DNA from: Pseudomonas sp. M47T1
GTDB taxonomy: Bacteria; Pseudomonadota; Gammaproteobacteria; Pseudomonadales; Pseudomonadaceae
Length of the DNA stretch: 64,000 bases
Reading direction: 5' to 3'
NCBI RefSeq assembly: GCF_000263855.1
Contig: NZ_AJWX01000009.1
Span: 118,864 to 182,863 of the forward strand
In this document: piece after piece, positions 12,170 through 30,664 of the stretch
Layout of the letters: every line of letters begins with the position of its first letter
Position numbering within the stretch: position 1 is the first letter of the stretch
Notes under the pieces: generated by a model
The model's database searches: none
What the model was told of the DNA's origin: nothing
The model's input: the letters and a program-made list of their open reading frames with translations, nothing else
Made by a program: the position numbers and the translations under genes

Positions 12170-13528
12170 TCAGGCGCCGACGGTGATCGGGCGCGCCAGG
12201 TCCGGGCGCAGGCCACTGCTGTTGGCAGCGATACCGGCCTCGAATTCCGGGCGGAAATACTTGATCGCGCTGCCCAAGGGCTCCACGGCACCGGGTGCGT
12301 GGGCACAGAAGGTCTTGCCTGGGCCGAGGAAACCCACCAGGCCCAGCAGCGTCTCGATGTCGCCTTGCTGGCCCTGGCCATTTTCCAGGGCGCGCAGCAG
12401 CTTCACGCTCCACGGCAGGCCGTCGCGGCACGGGGTGCAGAAGCCGCACGATTCGCGGGAAAAGAACTCTTCCATGTTGCGCAGCAGCGACACCATGTTG
12501 ACCTTGTCGTCCACGGCCATGGCCAGGCCCGTACCCATGCGGGTGCCGACCTTGCCGATGCCGCCGGCGTACATTTGCGCGTCCAGGTGCTCGGGCAGCA
12601 GGAAGCCGGTACCGGCGCCGCCAGGCTGCCAGCACTTGAGCGTGAAGCCGTCGCGCATGCCGCCGGCGTAGTCTTCGAACAGCTCGCGGGCCTGGATGCC
12701 GAACGGCAGCTCCCACAGGCCCGGGTTCTTGACCTTGCCGCTGAAGCCCATCAGCTTGGTGCCGTGGTCTTCGCTGCCTTCACGGGCCAGGGACTTGTAC
12801 CAGTCCACGCCGTTGCCGACGATGGCCGGCACGTTGCACAGGGTCTCGACGTTGTTCACGCAGGTAGGCTTGCCCCACACGCCCACGGCGGCCGGGAACG
12901 GCGGCTTGGAGCGCGGGTTGGCGCGGCGGCCTTCCAGGGAGTTGATCAGCGCGGTTTCTTCACCGCAGATGTAGCGGCCGGCACCGGTGTGCACGAACAG
13001 CTCGAAATCAAAGCCTGTGCCCAGGATGTTCTTGCCCAAGAGGCCTGCGGCCTTGGCTTCCTGCACGGCACGGTTGAGGTGCTTGGCGGCGGTGACGTAC
13101 TCGCCGCGCAGGAAGATGTAGCCGCGGTAGGCTTTCAGCGCGCGCGCACTGATGAGCATGCCTTCGATCAGCAGATGGGGCAGTTGCTCCATCAGCATGC
13201 GGTCTTTCCAGGTGTTGGGCTCCATTTCATCCGCGTTGCACAGCAGGTAGCGGATGTTCATGGATTCGTCTTTGGGCATCAGGCCCCATTTGACGCCGGT
13301 GGGGAAACCCGCACCGCCACGACCCTTGAGGCCGGAGTCTTTCACGGTCTGGACGATGTCGTCCTGGGACAGGTCGGCGAAGGCTTTTTTCGCCGCCGCA
13401 TAGCCGTCCTTGGCCACGTACTCGTCGAACCATACCGGCTCGCCATCGTCACGCAGGCGCCAGGTCAGCGGGTGGGTCTCTGCGGTGCGCGCGATGCGGT
13501 TGGCAGGCCCGAAGGAAGTCAGGGTCAT
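12170..13528 (-). CDS. nuoF: NADH-quinone oxidoreductase subunit F (FMN, NADH binding)
   Basis: A 452-aa subunit that oxidises NADH with FMN and passes electrons to cluster N3. Visible motifs are [10 protein letters not shown] (NADH/FMN binding), the [19 protein letters not shown] stretch (FMN site), and the [4Fe-4S] motif [12 protein letters not shown] with a further Cys in KTFCAHA. It overlaps nuoE by 4 nt. Confidence 0.97.
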   Translation of the reverse strand: MTLTSFGPANRIARTAETHPLTWRLRDDGEPVWFDEYVAKDGYAAAKKAFADLSQDDIVQTVKDSGLKGRGGAGFPTGVKWGLMPKDESMNIRYLLCNADEMEPNTWKDRMLMEQLPHLLIEGMLISARALKAYRGYIFLRGEYVTAAKHLNRAVQEAKAAGLLGKNILGTGFDFELFVHTGAGRYICGEETALINSLEGRRANPRSKPPFPAAVGVWGKPTCVNNVETLCNVPAIVGNGVDWYKSLAREGSEDHGTKLMGFSGKVKNPGLWELPFGIQARELFEDYAGGMRDGFTLKCWQPGGAGTGFLLPEHLDAQMYAGGIGKVGTRMGTGLAMAVDDKVNMVSLLRNMEEFFSRESCGFCTPCRDGLPWSVKLLRALENGQGQQGDIETLLGLVGFLGPGKTFCAHAPGAVEPLGSAIKYFRPEFEAGIAANSSGLRPDLARPITVGA

Positions 13529-14022
13529 ACGTAGCCCTCCAGCAGTGTGGCAACGCCGGCTGGCTGTACGTCACCAAAGGTGTCGTCGTCGATCATCAGC
13601 GCCGGGGCCTTGTCGCAGTTACCCAGGCAGCACACCGGCAAAAGGGTGAAACGCCCGTCCGCGGTGGTCTGGCCCAGGCCGATGCCCAGTTTGCTCTGGA
13701 TCTCGCTGACCACCGACTCGTGGCCACCGATGTAGCAGACCATGCTGTCGCACACGCGAATAATGTGGCGGCCCACGGGCTGGCGGAAGATCTGGCTGTA
13801 GAAGGTGGCCACGCCTTCGACGTCGCTGGCCGGAATGCCGAGCATCTCGCCAATGGCGTACAGGGCGCCGTCGGGCACCCAGCCACGTTCCTTCTGGACG
13901 ATCTTCAGGGCTTCGATGGACGCCGCGCGCGGGTCCTCGTAGTGGTGCAGCTCGTGCTCGATGGCCGAGCGCTCGGTTTCGCTCAGGGCGAAACGGTCAG
14001 TCTGGATAAGCGTGCTGTTCAT
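13525..14022 (-). CDS. nuoE: NADH-quinone oxidoreductase subunit E ([2Fe-2S])
   Basis: A 165-aa thioredoxin-like subunit holding cluster N1a. The four ligands are visible as Cys91 and Cys96 (CDSMVC) and Cys132 and Cys136 (CLGNC), one residue off the E. coli numbering. It overlaps nuoF and is 2 nt from nuoCD. Confidence 0.97.
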   Translation of the reverse strand: MNSTLIQTDRFALSETERSAIEHELHHYEDPRAASIEALKIVQKERGWVPDGALYAIGEMLGIPASDVEGVATFYSQIFRQPVGRHIIRVCDSMVCYIGGHESVVSEIQSKLGIGLGQTTADGRFTLLPVCCLGNCDKAPALMIDDDTFGDVQPAGVATLLEGYV

Positions 14023-14024
14023 GC

Positions 14025-15824
<1,800 letters not shown>

Positions 15825-15883
15825 TCAACGTACAGAATGAAGCCAGGGTTCTTTGTGGCGGTGCTGCCGGGTAAAGAGCTGGA

Positions 15884-16564
15884 TCAGACTTCGTCGGGGC
15901 TGCGCAGGTTGGTCACGGCAATGCGTTGCTCGCGGCGCTGTTCCTTTTGCGACGGCATCTCGGCGCGGTAAACGCCTTGATCACCGACCACCCAGGACAA
16001 CGGGCGACGCTCTTGGCCAATCGATTCCTGCAACAGCATCAGGCCTTGCAGGAAGGCCTCTGGGCGCGGCGGGCAGCCGGGCACGTAAACGTCCACGGGG
16101 AGGAATTTATCGACCCCCTGAACGACCGAGTAAATGTCGTACATGCCACCGGAGTTGGCGCACGAGCCCATGGAGATCACCCACTTGGGTTCCAGCATCT
16201 GCTCATACAGGCGCTGGATGATCGGCGCCATCTTGATGAAGCAGGTGCCGGCGATGACCATGAAGTCGGCCTGGCGTGGCGATGCCCGGATCACTTCCGC
16301 GCCAAAGCGGGCGATGTCGTGGGGCGCGGTGAAGGCGGTGGTCATTTCCACGTAGCAGCACGACAGACCGAAGTTGTACGGCCACAGGGAGTTTTTACGC
16401 CCCCAATTGACTGCACCGCTCAGTACGTCTTCGAGCTTGCCCATGAAAATGTTTTTGTGGACCTGATCCTCTAGCGGATCGGAAACGGTTTCCCGTTCGC
16501 CGATAGGATATTGGTCGTTGGGTGCATCCGGGTCGATTCTGGTGAGATTGTATTGCATTGCCAA
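15884..16564 (-). CDS. nuoB: NADH-quinone oxidoreductase subunit B (cluster N2)
   Basis: A 226-aa subunit carrying the terminal [4Fe-4S] cluster N2 that reduces quinone. Its ligands are visible: the tandem Cys69-Cys70, Cys135 (GSCANSGG) and Cys164 (GCPPRPEA). It is 4 nt after nuoA. Confidence 0.97.
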   Translation of the reverse strand: MAMQYNLTRIDPDAPNDQYPIGERETVSDPLEDQVHKNIFMGKLEDVLSGAVNWGRKNSLWPYNFGLSCCYVEMTTAFTAPHDIARFGAEVIRASPRQADFMVIAGTCFIKMAPIIQRLYEQMLEPKWVISMGSCANSGGMYDIYSVVQGVDKFLPVDVYVPGCPPRPEAFLQGLMLLQESIGQERRPLSWVVGDQGVYRAEMPSQKEQRREQRIAVTNLRSPDEV

Positions 16565-16568
16565 AGCC

Positions 16569-16982
16569 TCATTGTTTCAGCTTCGCTTGCCGCTTACGGC
16601 GACCTTCGGGAGCCCAATCGAGCGCCCCTACTCGCCAAAGGTAGACAAGACCTGCCAACAGAATTGCTATGAAAACGAGTGCTTCGACGAATCCGGCCCA
16701 GCCGCTTTCGCGTACCGACACAGACCATGCAAAGAGAAAGAGGGCTTCGATATCGAAGATCACGAACAGCATCGCGACCAGATAGAATTTGGCGGAAAGG
16801 CGCAGGCGGGCGCTGCCGACCGGCAGCATGCCGGATTCGAATGGTTCGTTCTTGCTGCGGCCCCAGGCCTTGCTGCCCAGCAGGGCTGACAGCCCCAGCA
16901 TGAAGGCACAGAGCCCGGCGACACCCAAAAGGAAGATGGCAAAGCCCCAGTTGTGGGCCATGAGTCCTGTCGAATCGGGCAT
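16569..16982 (-). CDS. nuoA: NADH-quinone oxidoreductase subunit A
   Basis: A 137-aa membrane subunit, first gene of the nuo operon. The start at 16982 ([12 protein letters not shown]) is preferred over an in-frame ATG 8 codons upstream, because AAGGA lies about 7 nt before it and the length then fits the family. The [16 protein letters not shown] loop (cytoplasmic, near the quinone site) and [11 protein letters not shown] helix are diagnostic. Confidence 0.96.
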   Translation of the reverse strand: MPDSTGLMAHNWGFAIFLLGVAGLCAFMLGLSALLGSKAWGRSKNEPFESGMLPVGSARLRLSAKFYLVAMLFVIFDIEALFLFAWSVSVRESGWAGFVEALVFIAILLAGLVYLWRVGALDWAPEGRRKRQAKLKQ

Positions 16983-17234
16983 GCTGGAATCCTTAACGGA
17001 GAGCAAATGTCTCGGTACTTGAAAAGTAGTAAAGCAGTGACGATATGTCGCAGCTGAATCTATCGCGCTGATTTTATGGGTAAAGCGTTGGCAAGTAAAT
17101 TTTCTGCTGCAAATTTATTCGTAGGATTAAGCACATACACTCCTTGCAGGTACCTGCGGGGCCCATGGGGCGGGGGTTTCAGGGTGTTTTATTTATAACG
17201 TTGTTACACCCGTTTGGAGGTTCTTTTAATGTGT

Positions 17235-17253
17235 AATGATAATTAATATCATT
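17235..17253. promoter_or_regulatory. Palindromic operator candidate upstream of nuoA
   Basis: AATGATA-ATTAA-TATCATT is a perfect 7-bp inverted repeat with a 5-bp spacer, about 250 bp upstream of nuoA. The base composition resembles Fur boxes (GATAATGATAATCATTATC) but the match is partial, so the regulator is uncertain. Confidence 0.35.
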
Positions 17254-17442
17254 TAAAGGGTTCCAATTCGTGTCAACCCTGTGGTGCGCGTTAACCAACT
17301 CGTACGTTCTACGCTATTTTCCCTCTATATAAGTTGGCGTGGATCAAGACTTTGGTTGTAGAAGCGTAGTCGATGTGGGGCGGGGTGGAGGGGTGATTGG
17401 GATTGAGGTGGGGGTGGGAGGTGCATGCCGTTGTTTTTTTGG

Positions 17443-17677
17443 TGCTCTTGAGATCGAGCGCCGCCCGCGCGGCGCTTCGCGGGCAGAGCCCACTCCCACG
17501 TTTGTTTCGGGCCAGTTATTCCTGTGCCATCACCTGGTCCGCCTTGATTGTCCACTGCAGATCTGTGCTGGTGCGACCAGGCGCACCACCAATCTACAGC
17601 GGGGCACGTTGCAACCAACGTGGGAGCGGGCTCTGCCCGCGAAGCGCCGCGCGGGCGGCGCGCGATCTCAAGAGCGC
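17443..17677. repeat. REP-like inverted repeat pair
   Basis: Two roughly 58-bp arms (17443-17500 and 17619-17677) are near reverse complements, each carrying the GCGGGC(A)GAGCCC core and a GCCGCCCGCGCGGC block. The second arm, from about 17605, is identical over about 70 bp to the copy at 40121-40191. The pair is extragenic, between aceA and nuoA. Confidence 0.85.
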
Positions 17678-17731
17678 CAGAAAACTCAAGGCGGGCGCAT
17701 CTGAATCCCCTCGGTCACCCTCATGGCACAC

Positions 17732-17765
17732 AAAAAGGCCACCTGCGTGGGGTGGCCTTTTTCAT
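17732..17765 (-). terminator. aceA terminator
   Basis: AAAAAGGCCACC (17732-17743) pairs with GGTGGCCTTTTT (17751-17762), about 20 nt beyond the aceA stop. On the minus strand it ends in a T-run, giving a rho-independent terminator. Confidence 0.88.
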
Positions 17766-17783
17766 TACCGCGTCTGCCTCACA

Positions 17784-19109
<1,326 letters not shown>

Positions 19110-19657
19110 GGAGATAAACCTCGTCGCATAGGTTTGGATGAAAAATTCTCGCTCCGCCGGCGCTGTCCTTAGAGAAACACCTTTGTGGCGCTCGCAGATC
19201 AGAAGCTTAGAAGGCCTGTAACGGGCTTGGCGGAGAAGGCGACGATCGAACGGTTGTTCGAAGGAGGGAGTGGCAGGTTGGCCAGGCATGGCCTGGGCGC
19301 GAACACCCACCGATCGTGGCGGTGGTGCGAGCGTACAGGGGGTGCCGTGTTGCCAGATGCGCTTCCGTCCCTCGGGACAACTTCTTCGTTCCAGTCGCAA
19401 TCTCGTCAGGCTGCCTTGTGGGCGTTACAGACACGAATCGGCTCAGGTGGGTAGGTTAGAGTCCGGTCCGAAGGCCCTTTCCAGGGCCCCTGATTAGCGG
19501 GAGCGAGGCCATCATGCCTCGACGAAATTGTGTCGTCAAATGTTTTGTAGTGCTTTTTTCTATCACTACATATTTGATCGATAGCGACTCATCAGTCAGT
19601 TTCAGGGGCTTTGGTCGACGACTTGCGAGTCGGTTTTACGACTGCCAGGTCAGTCGT
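19110..19657 (-). promoter_or_regulatory. aceA upstream region
   Basis: This 548-bp stretch carries no convincing gene. It must contain the aceA promoter and the 3' end of the secretin-like transcript. On the minus strand just after that gene, CGACTG/CAGTCG and CGACT/AGTCG small hairpins (about 19616-19660) could act as a weak terminator. Confidence 0.4.
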
Positions 19658-20422
19658 TCAGTCCAGGGGGTCCACTTTTACTCGCAACGTCATGTCGCTA
19701 CGCCCCTGAGTGGACCAATTACGGGTGTATCCGTTCTGATTGAGCTGGGTTTGCTCGTTGGTGCCGGCCAAAGTGATCCATTCGCCCAGCCGCCCACTGA
19801 CCTGTGTGTCGGTGCTTTGCACGTTCACTACATCCTGACGTTCCTGGCTGATCCGGTCATTGTTTGTACTGATGCTCAGGTGAACGGTTTCACCGGTGAC
19901 GCTGGCGGTCACGTAGAAGCCCTGCGTGACGTTCTTGTACTGGGTTTGGGTTTGCAGGCCGCCGTAGCTGTCGGTCTGGGCGCTGGTGAAGGGCACGCTC
20001 TGACCGACCTGGATCAGCGCGGGGGTGCCTTCGGTGGCTTGCACCTGCTGGACGCCGCCGGTGCGGTTGGTGGTGCCGTAGGTGATGACACGGGTCTGGG
20101 CGCCGCCGTTGCTGCCATTCATGGTGTAGCCGCCGGCGTCACCGTTGTTGCTGTCACTGGTGTCGACGCTGATCATCAGGCGGCGAGCGGCCACGTCGAG
20201 CTGGGTGATCAGGGCACGCAGTTGCTGGATCTTGTCGGGGTCGGCATTGACGATCAACTGGTTGCCGTAGGCGCTGACCTTGCCGTCGCGGCCGATGAAG
20301 TTCTGCGCCACGGGCAGCAGGTCATCGCTGGTGCGGTTGTTCAGCTGGACGATTTCAGTGGCGGCACTGGCGGTGAAGGATGCCAGCAGGGTGAGGGCGG
20401 CGAGCAGGGGGCGTAACGGCAT
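19658..20422 (-). CDS. Exported secretin N-domain-like protein
   Basis: A 254-aa protein starting MPLRPLLAALTLL with a clear signal peptide ending near ASA-ATE; GGAGA about 8 nt upstream supports this start over several ATGs further 5'. After the signal, residues about 20-80 resemble the small N-domain of secretins (EIVQLNNRTSDDLLPVAQ, then DPDKIQQLRALITQLD). The C-terminal half is Thr/Ser/Gln-rich and resembles the start of the secretin core (LIQVGQSVPF), but the full pore domain is absent. Probably periplasmic or outer-membrane associated. A similar gene beside aceA is, from memory, common in pseudomonads; the function is unknown. Confidence 0.8.
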   Translation of the reverse strand: MPLRPLLAALTLLASFTASAATEIVQLNNRTSDDLLPVAQNFIGRDGKVSAYGNQLIVNADPDKIQQLRALITQLDVAARRLMISVDTSDSNNGDAGGYTMNGSNGGAQTRVITYGTTNRTGGVQQVQATEGTPALIQVGQSVPFTSAQTDSYGGLQTQTQYKNVTQGFYVTASVTGETVHLSISTNNDRISQERQDVVNVQSTDTQVSGRLGEWITLAGTNEQTQLNQNGYTRNWSTQGRSDMTLRVKVDPLD

Positions 20423-20492
20423 GTCCGGGGTCTCCATCATTGGAGTGGACATTATGGCGCAGGATGGCACCAGATGGATCTATACCACCTTC

Positions 20493-20559
20493 TTCGCGGG
20501 CAGAGCCCGCTCCCACCATGGTGTGTCGATCACCGGTGGGAGCGGGCTTTGCCCGCGAA
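20493..20559. repeat. REP-like inverted repeat pair
   Basis: TTCGCGGGCAGAGCCCGCTC near 20493 and its inverted counterpart GAGCGGGCTTTGCCCGCGAA ending at 20559 form a palindrome between the secretin-like gene and the acetyltransferase. Same family as at 17443 and 40135. Confidence 0.85.
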
Positions 20560-20574
20560 AAGGTAGAGCAAATG

Positions 20575-20997
20575 TCAGCTTGAGCGCACCATGTCCACGT
20601 GCGGGATGCCTGCTTCGAGGAATTCTTCGCTCACCACCTTGAAGCCGTGGCGCTCGTAGAACGCTGTGGCGTGCACCTGTGCGCTCAGGCTTTGCTGCTT
20701 GACGTCTTGATGCTCGGCCTGCGCGATGGCGGCTTGCAGCAGGGCGTCGCCCACTTTCAGGCCGCGCCAGTCCTTGAGCACCGACACCCGGCCAATCTGC
20801 CCGTCGGGCAGCAGGCGGGCGGTGCCGATGGCGTAGTCGCCCTCGCAGGCCAGGAAGTGCACGGCGTCGTGGTCGTCGGCATCGAACTCAAGCTCCGGGG
20901 GTACCGATTGCTCGGCAATGAACACGGCCTCGCGGATACGTCGAATGTCGGCGATGTCCTTGTGCCAATCTGCAACGCGTACGCGAATCTTATTCAT
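20575..20997 (-). CDS. GNAT family N-acetyltransferase (ElaA-like)
   Basis: A 140-aa GCN5-related acetyltransferase. The central GRVSVLKDWRGLKVGDALLQ contains the acetyl-CoA-binding R/Q-x-x-G-x-G/A type motif A, followed by the NxxAxxFYERxGF-like block (HATAFYERHGFKVVSEEF). The ATG at 20997 overlaps the roxA stop by 8 nt, indicating cotranscription with roxA. The substrate cannot be read from the sequence. Confidence 0.88.
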   Translation of the reverse strand: MNKIRVRVADWHKDIADIRRIREAVFIAEQSVPPELEFDADDHDAVHFLACEGDYAIGTARLLPDGQIGRVSVLKDWRGLKVGDALLQAAIAQAEHQDVKQQSLSAQVHATAFYERHGFKVVSEEFLEAGIPHVDMVRSS

Positions 20998-22159
20998 CGT
21001 CGGCAAACCCCAGACTTCCCTGTTTCACCAGCTCGCAGATCAGTGTACGACCTTGTTCGTCGATCATCCATGGGCCCAGGTTTTCGATGTGCAGGGCGTC
21101 GGCCGAGCAGATCAGCTTCAGCAGGTCGCGCATCTCGCCCGGCAACAGGCGGCTCTGGCCGCTGGCGAACAGCAGCAGGTCATCGCCCACTTCCGACCAG
21201 GCCATACGCGCGCTGGGGTTGCGGATCAGGATAACGCCGTCTTCCAGGCCGCCCAGCAGGTCGTCTTCTTCCAGATCTTCGCCCGCCACCAGTTCCGGGT
21301 AGCGCGGCTCGGTCATGAACTGACCGAACCAGGTCAGCAGCAGGCGCTCGTCGTTCATGTGCTCGTTGAGCAGCTTTTTCAGACGGTCCAGGGCATCGTG
21401 CTGGATCTGGTTGGGGTCGCTGACCGGCTGGGCGTCGGCGTCGGTGTAACGCTCTTCGTCGGGCAGGAACTGGGTGAGGAAGTCGGTGAAGTGGGTCAGC
21501 ACTTCAGCGGCGCTTGGCGCGCGGAAGCCTACCGAGTAGGTCATGCACTCGTCCACGGCCACGCCGTAGTGGGCCAGGCGCGGCGGCAGGTAGAGCATGT
21601 CGCCCGGCTCCAGGGTCCACTCGTCGGTTTGTTCGAAGTTGGCCAGGATGCGCAGGTCGGCGTGTTCGATCAGCGGGCTGTCGGAGTCACACATCTGACC
21701 CACTTTCCAGTTGCGCTGGCCGTGGCCTTGCAGCAGGAACACGTCGTAGTTGTCGAAGTGCGCGCCCACGCTGCCGCCTGGGGCTGCGTAGCTGATCATC
21801 ACGTCATCGATGCGCCAGCTGGGCAGGAAGCGGAAGTGTTGCAGCAGGTCGGCCACTTCCGGCACGAACTGGTCCACGGCCTGTACCAGCAGGGTCCAGT
21901 CTTGCGCGGGCAGTTGGCTGAACGCGTCCTCTTCGAACGGGCCGCGGCGCATTTCCCATGGGCGCTCGCCATTCTCGATGACGATGCGCGATTCAACTTC
22001 TTCTTCCAGCGCCAGGCCAGCCAGCTCGTCGGGGCTGATCGGGTTGTCGAAATCGGTGAAGGCCTGACGGACCAGCAGGGGCTTTTTCTGCCAGTAGTCG
22101 CGTAGGAATTCGCGTGCAGTCAAGCCGCCCAGAAGTTGAAGAGGAGTATCAGGATTCAT
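20990..22159 (-). CDS. roxA: Ribosomal protein L16 arginine 3-hydroxylase
   Basis: A 389-aa 2-oxoglutarate/Fe(II) oxygenase of the JmjC-like YcfD/RoxA family, which hydroxylates an arginine of ribosomal protein L16. The double-stranded beta-helix iron triad is visible as His134-x-Asp136 (HFD) and His197 (RLAHYG). The C-terminal winged-helix region (from about 260) is typical of full-length YcfD. It follows purB in the same direction, after a terminator-like hairpin at 22203-22223. Confidence 0.93.
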   Translation of the reverse strand: MNPDTPLQLLGGLTAREFLRDYWQKKPLLVRQAFTDFDNPISPDELAGLALEEEVESRIVIENGERPWEMRRGPFEEDAFSQLPAQDWTLLVQAVDQFVPEVADLLQHFRFLPSWRIDDVMISYAAPGGSVGAHFDNYDVFLLQGHGQRNWKVGQMCDSDSPLIEHADLRILANFEQTDEWTLEPGDMLYLPPRLAHYGVAVDECMTYSVGFRAPSAAEVLTHFTDFLTQFLPDEERYTDADAQPVSDPNQIQHDALDRLKKLLNEHMNDERLLLTWFGQFMTEPRYPELVAGEDLEEDDLLGGLEDGVILIRNPSARMAWSEVGDDLLLFASGQSRLLPGEMRDLLKLICSADALHIENLGPWMIDEQGRTLICELVKQGSLGFADDE

Positions 22160-22196
22160 GTGTAACCTATTGAATGGTTGCGCTTTTATGTCACGA

Positions 22197-22223
22197 ATAA
22201 AAACGCCCGGCTGAGCCGGGCGT
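22197..22223 (-). terminator. Terminator downstream of purB
   Basis: ACGCCCGGCT (22203-22212) and AGCCGGGCGT (22214-22223) form a long GC-rich stem; on the minus strand TTTTTATT follows. It lies 20 nt after the purB stop, before roxA. Confidence 0.85.
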
Positions 22224-22242
22224 CAGAGCGACGGGCTAGGCG

Positions 22243-24336
<2,094 letters not shown>

Positions 24337-24340
<4 letters not shown>

Positions 24341-25467
24341 GCAGCGGCGCCTTTGCTGGTCCACGGCTCGGCAATTTCAATGACGCCGCCGCCCAGGCAG
24401 ATTTCATCGTCATAGAACACCACGGACTGGCCGGGGGTGACGGCGCGCTGTGGTTCGTCGAACACCGCGCGGTAACCGCTGGCGGTCTGTTCCAGGGTGC
24501 AGCCCTGGTCGCCTTGGCGGTAACGCACCTTGGCGGTCAGGCGGCGCGGGCTGCTCAGGTCGATGGGGTTGACCCACCAGATTTCCGACGCCAGCAGGGC
24601 GCGGGAGAACAACCACGGGTGATCATTGCCCTGGCCCACGACGAGCACATTGCGTTCCAGGTCCTTTTCCAGCACGTACCACGGCTCGTCGCTGGCGTCC
24701 TTCAAGCCGCCAATGCCCAGGCCCTGGCGCTGTCCGATGGTGTGGTACATCAGGCCATGGTGACGGCCGATGACTTCGCCTTCGGTGGTCTGGATCTCGC
24801 CGGGCTGGGCGGGCAGGTACTGCTTGAGGAAGTCGCTGAAACGGCGCTCGCCAATGAAGCAGATACCGGTGGAATCCTTCTTCTTGGCGGTGGCCAGGCC
24901 GTGTTTCTCGGCGATGGCGCGCACTTCCGGCTTTTCCAGCTCGCCCACCGGGAACAGGGTGCGGGCAATCTGTTCACCGCCCACGGCGTGCAGGAAGTAG
25001 CTCTGGTCTTTGTTCGGGTCCAGGCCCTTGAGCAGTTCGGTGCGGTTGTGGATGTCGCGGCGGCGCACGTAATGGCCGGTGGCGATCAGGTCAGCACCCA
25101 GCGACAGGGCGTAGTCCAGGAAGGCCTTGAACTTGATTTCACGGTTGCAGAGGATGTCCGGGTTCGGCGTGCGGCCGGCCTTGTACTCTTCCAGGAAATG
25201 TTCGAAGACGTTGTCCCAGTATTCGGCGGCGAAGTTGGCCGTATGCAGCTTGATGCCGATGCGGTCGCACACGGCCTGGGCGTCGGCCAGGTCTTCGCGG
25301 GCGGTGCAGTAGTCGGTGCCGTCGTCTTCTTCCCAGTTCTTCATGAACAGGCCTTCCACCTGGTACCCCTGTTCGAGCAGCAGGAGGGCGGACACGGAAG
25401 AGTCAACGCCGCCGGACATGCCGACGATAACGCGCTGGGTTTCAGGGGCAGCAGCTGAATCACGCAT
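24337..25467 (-). CDS. mnmA: tRNA-specific 2-thiouridylase
   Basis: Adds sulfur to U34 of tRNAs for Lys, Glu and Gln, receiving it from the Tus relay encoded at 46822-48179 in the same window. The 376-aa protein begins [20 protein letters not shown]. The PP-loop SGGVDSS is at 18-24; the catalytic pair is Cys107 (LCNREIKF) and Cys203 ([10 protein letters not shown]). Start chosen by homology; an ATG 10 codons upstream also exists. Confidence 0.97.
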
Positions 25468-25612
25468 AGGAATTGAGTGTGTGTCTGGGAAAAGCACGGG
25501 ATTCTACCACCAAGCGCCACGCCGCGCTCGCCGATTGGTTGCGCGGTGCCTGCGACGCAGCGCCGGGGGGCGTAGGTAGTCGTCAGGCTGCGTCCGGCCG
25601 TTACGCGCGTTT

Positions 25613-26056
25613 TCAGTTGCGAATCAGGGAAAGGCTGTGCAGCGGGTGTTCGAGGTAATCATCGATGCATTGCAGCAGTAGCTCACTGCGCCAGCGGCCT
25701 TTCTGCTCGATGATCTCGTCACGCGTGAGCCATTGCGGCCCGATGATGCCGTGGTCCAGTGTGCGCTCCGGGTCGTGGTGCAGCGGTTTGCCGGCGAAGC
25801 ACACCCTCTGATAGGTCACGCCGTTGCTCGGCGCGGTGTACAGGTAGATGCCGATCACGCCGGTCAGCTCGACGTCATAGCCGGTTTCTTCCAGGGTTTC
25901 GCGGATCGCGGCTTCGATCAGGCTTTCGTCGGGTTCCAGGTGCCCGGCGGGCTGGTTGAGCACGGCGCGGCCGCCCTTGAGTTCTTCTACCAGCAGGAAG
26001 CGGCCGTTGTCTTCGATGACCGTGGCGACGGTGACGTGGGGGATCCAGGGGCGCAT
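25613..26056 (-). CDS. nudJ: Nudix phosphohydrolase NudJ
   Basis: A 147-aa Nudix hydrolase with a complete box from Gly38 to Gly59 (GHLEPDESLIE followed by AAIRETLEETGY, GX5EX7REUXEEXGU). NudJ of E. coli hydrolyses HMP-PP and nucleoside tri/diphosphates; assignment rests on the box, the small size and the position directly upstream of mnmA, as in E. coli. A 145-nt gap separates it from mnmA. Confidence 0.9.
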   Translation of the reverse strand: MRPWIPHVTVATVIEDNGRFLLVEELKGGRAVLNQPAGHLEPDESLIEAAIRETLEETGYDVELTGVIGIYLYTAPSNGVTYQRVCFAGKPLHHDPERTLDHGIIGPQWLTRDEIIEQKGRWRSELLLQCIDDYLEHPLHSLSLIRN

Positions 26057-26077
26057 GGGCCCTCCTTTTAGTCGGGA

Positions 26078-26112
26078 GCTTTGAGCGGCAGCTTGTAGCT
26101 TACAGCTTGCCG
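26078..26112. repeat. Small AGCTTG-type imperfect repeat
   Basis: CGGCAGCTTGTAGCTTACAGCTTGCCGCT is a self-complementary stretch in front of the idh/nudJ terminator. A related stretch of AGCTGCAAGCT-like units lies at 33331-33418 after clpA. Extragenic, function unknown. Confidence 0.5.
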
Positions 26113-26152
26113 CTAAAAAAAAGCCCCAGCATAGGCTGGGGGCTTTTTTTGG
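26113..26152. terminator. Terminator of idh
   Basis: AAAAAAAAGCCCCAGC (to 26130) pairs with GCTGGGGGCTTTTTTT (26135-26150) with one bulged base. A- and T-runs flank both sides, so it can stop transcription in either direction; it directly follows idh. Confidence 0.88.
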
Positions 26153-26161
26153 CTTCCAGGC

Positions 26162-30022
<3,861 letters not shown>

Positions 30023-30033
30023 CGTCTGGCAAC

Positions 30034-30066
30034 AAAAAAACCGGTCTTCTTGGCCGGTTTTTTCAT
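30034..30066 (+). terminator. icd terminator
   Basis: AAAAACCGG (to 30044) and CCGGTTTTTT (from 30054) form a stem ending in six Ts, 15 nt after the icd stop. Confidence 0.88.
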
Positions 30067-30081
30067 ACCTGCAGCTATTTA

Positions 30082-30166
30082 GCCGCTGCCGCAGGCCACG
30101 CTGGCCCTATGCCCCACCGAAGGCCTCCGGCGGGCAAGCGGGCCAGCGCAGCCTGCGGCAGGGGCT
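30082..30166. repeat. Second-family extragenic inverted repeat, copy 1
   Basis: The arms GCCGCTGCCGCAGGCCACGC and its inverted partner near 30141-30166 (GGCCAGCGCAGCCTGCGGCA) flank a short divergent centre. At least five related copies occur at 35281, 40238, 43313, 44667 and 49782, always between genes. Confidence 0.8.
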
Positions 30167-30175
30167 GTGCGGTGG

Positions 30176-30436
30176 TCAGGCAGTGACGGACTGCTGCGCA
30201 GGCTGGGTGGCAGCATGCTGGGCAGGGCTGTCGGTGGCAGCGGAAATCTCAACGGCGTGCAGGCCCTTGGGGCCCTGGATAATCTCGAATTTGACGGGCT
30301 GGCCGGCCTTGAGGGTCTTGTAGCCATCCATCTTGATGGCCGAGTAGTGGGCGAACAGGTCTTCGCTCTTGCCCTCTTCAACGATGAAGCCATAGCCTTT
30401 GGCGTTGTTGAACCACTTGACCTTACCGTTTGCCAT
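30176..30436 (-). CDS. cspD: Cold shock-like protein CspD
   Basis: An 86-aa cold-shock-domain protein with both RNP motifs (KGYGFI and VKFEI region) in the first 70 residues plus a Gln/Ala-rich tail. CspD of E. coli binds single-stranded DNA and inhibits replication in stationary phase; that role is by homology. The second of two adjacent ATGs (MANGKVKWF) is chosen because GAGGG is spaced about 8 nt from it. Divergent from clpS. Confidence 0.93.
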   Translation of the reverse strand: MANGKVKWFNNAKGYGFIVEEGKSEDLFAHYSAIKMDGYKTLKAGQPVKFEIIQGPKGLHAVEISAATDSPAQHAATQPAQQSVTA

Positions 30437-30664
30437 GCTCATATCCCTCTGCAAAGGACTCCATCTCTGGAGTATCATCCACTTCATCCGGCGTTCGGAC
30501 CGATCAAAAAATTTGGTTGACTGCGCGGACCTTTATTCCCCAATGTGGGTTCTATTGTTTGTAACACCGTTTTGCCGATAGTCAAGGTCATGCGGCGGCC
30601 GAGCTTACAGTCGGTCACAAGGTCAACACACAACCCTATTCGCTCAACCATGAACCTTCTTTCC

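Larger units (their letters stand above)
16983..17783 (-). promoter_or_regulatory. nuo promoter region and aceA-nuoA intergenic region
   Basis: No gene is seen in these 801 bp. The stretch next to nuoA (about 17030-17330) is AT-rich and should hold the nuo promoter. It contains a 7-5-7 palindrome, AATGATA at 17235 and TATCATT ending at 17253, resembling a Fur- or other dimeric-repressor site. The part nearer aceA holds two arms of a REP-like inverted repeat (17443-17500, 17619-17677) and the aceA terminator. No promoter hexamers could be assigned with confidence. Confidence 0.55.
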
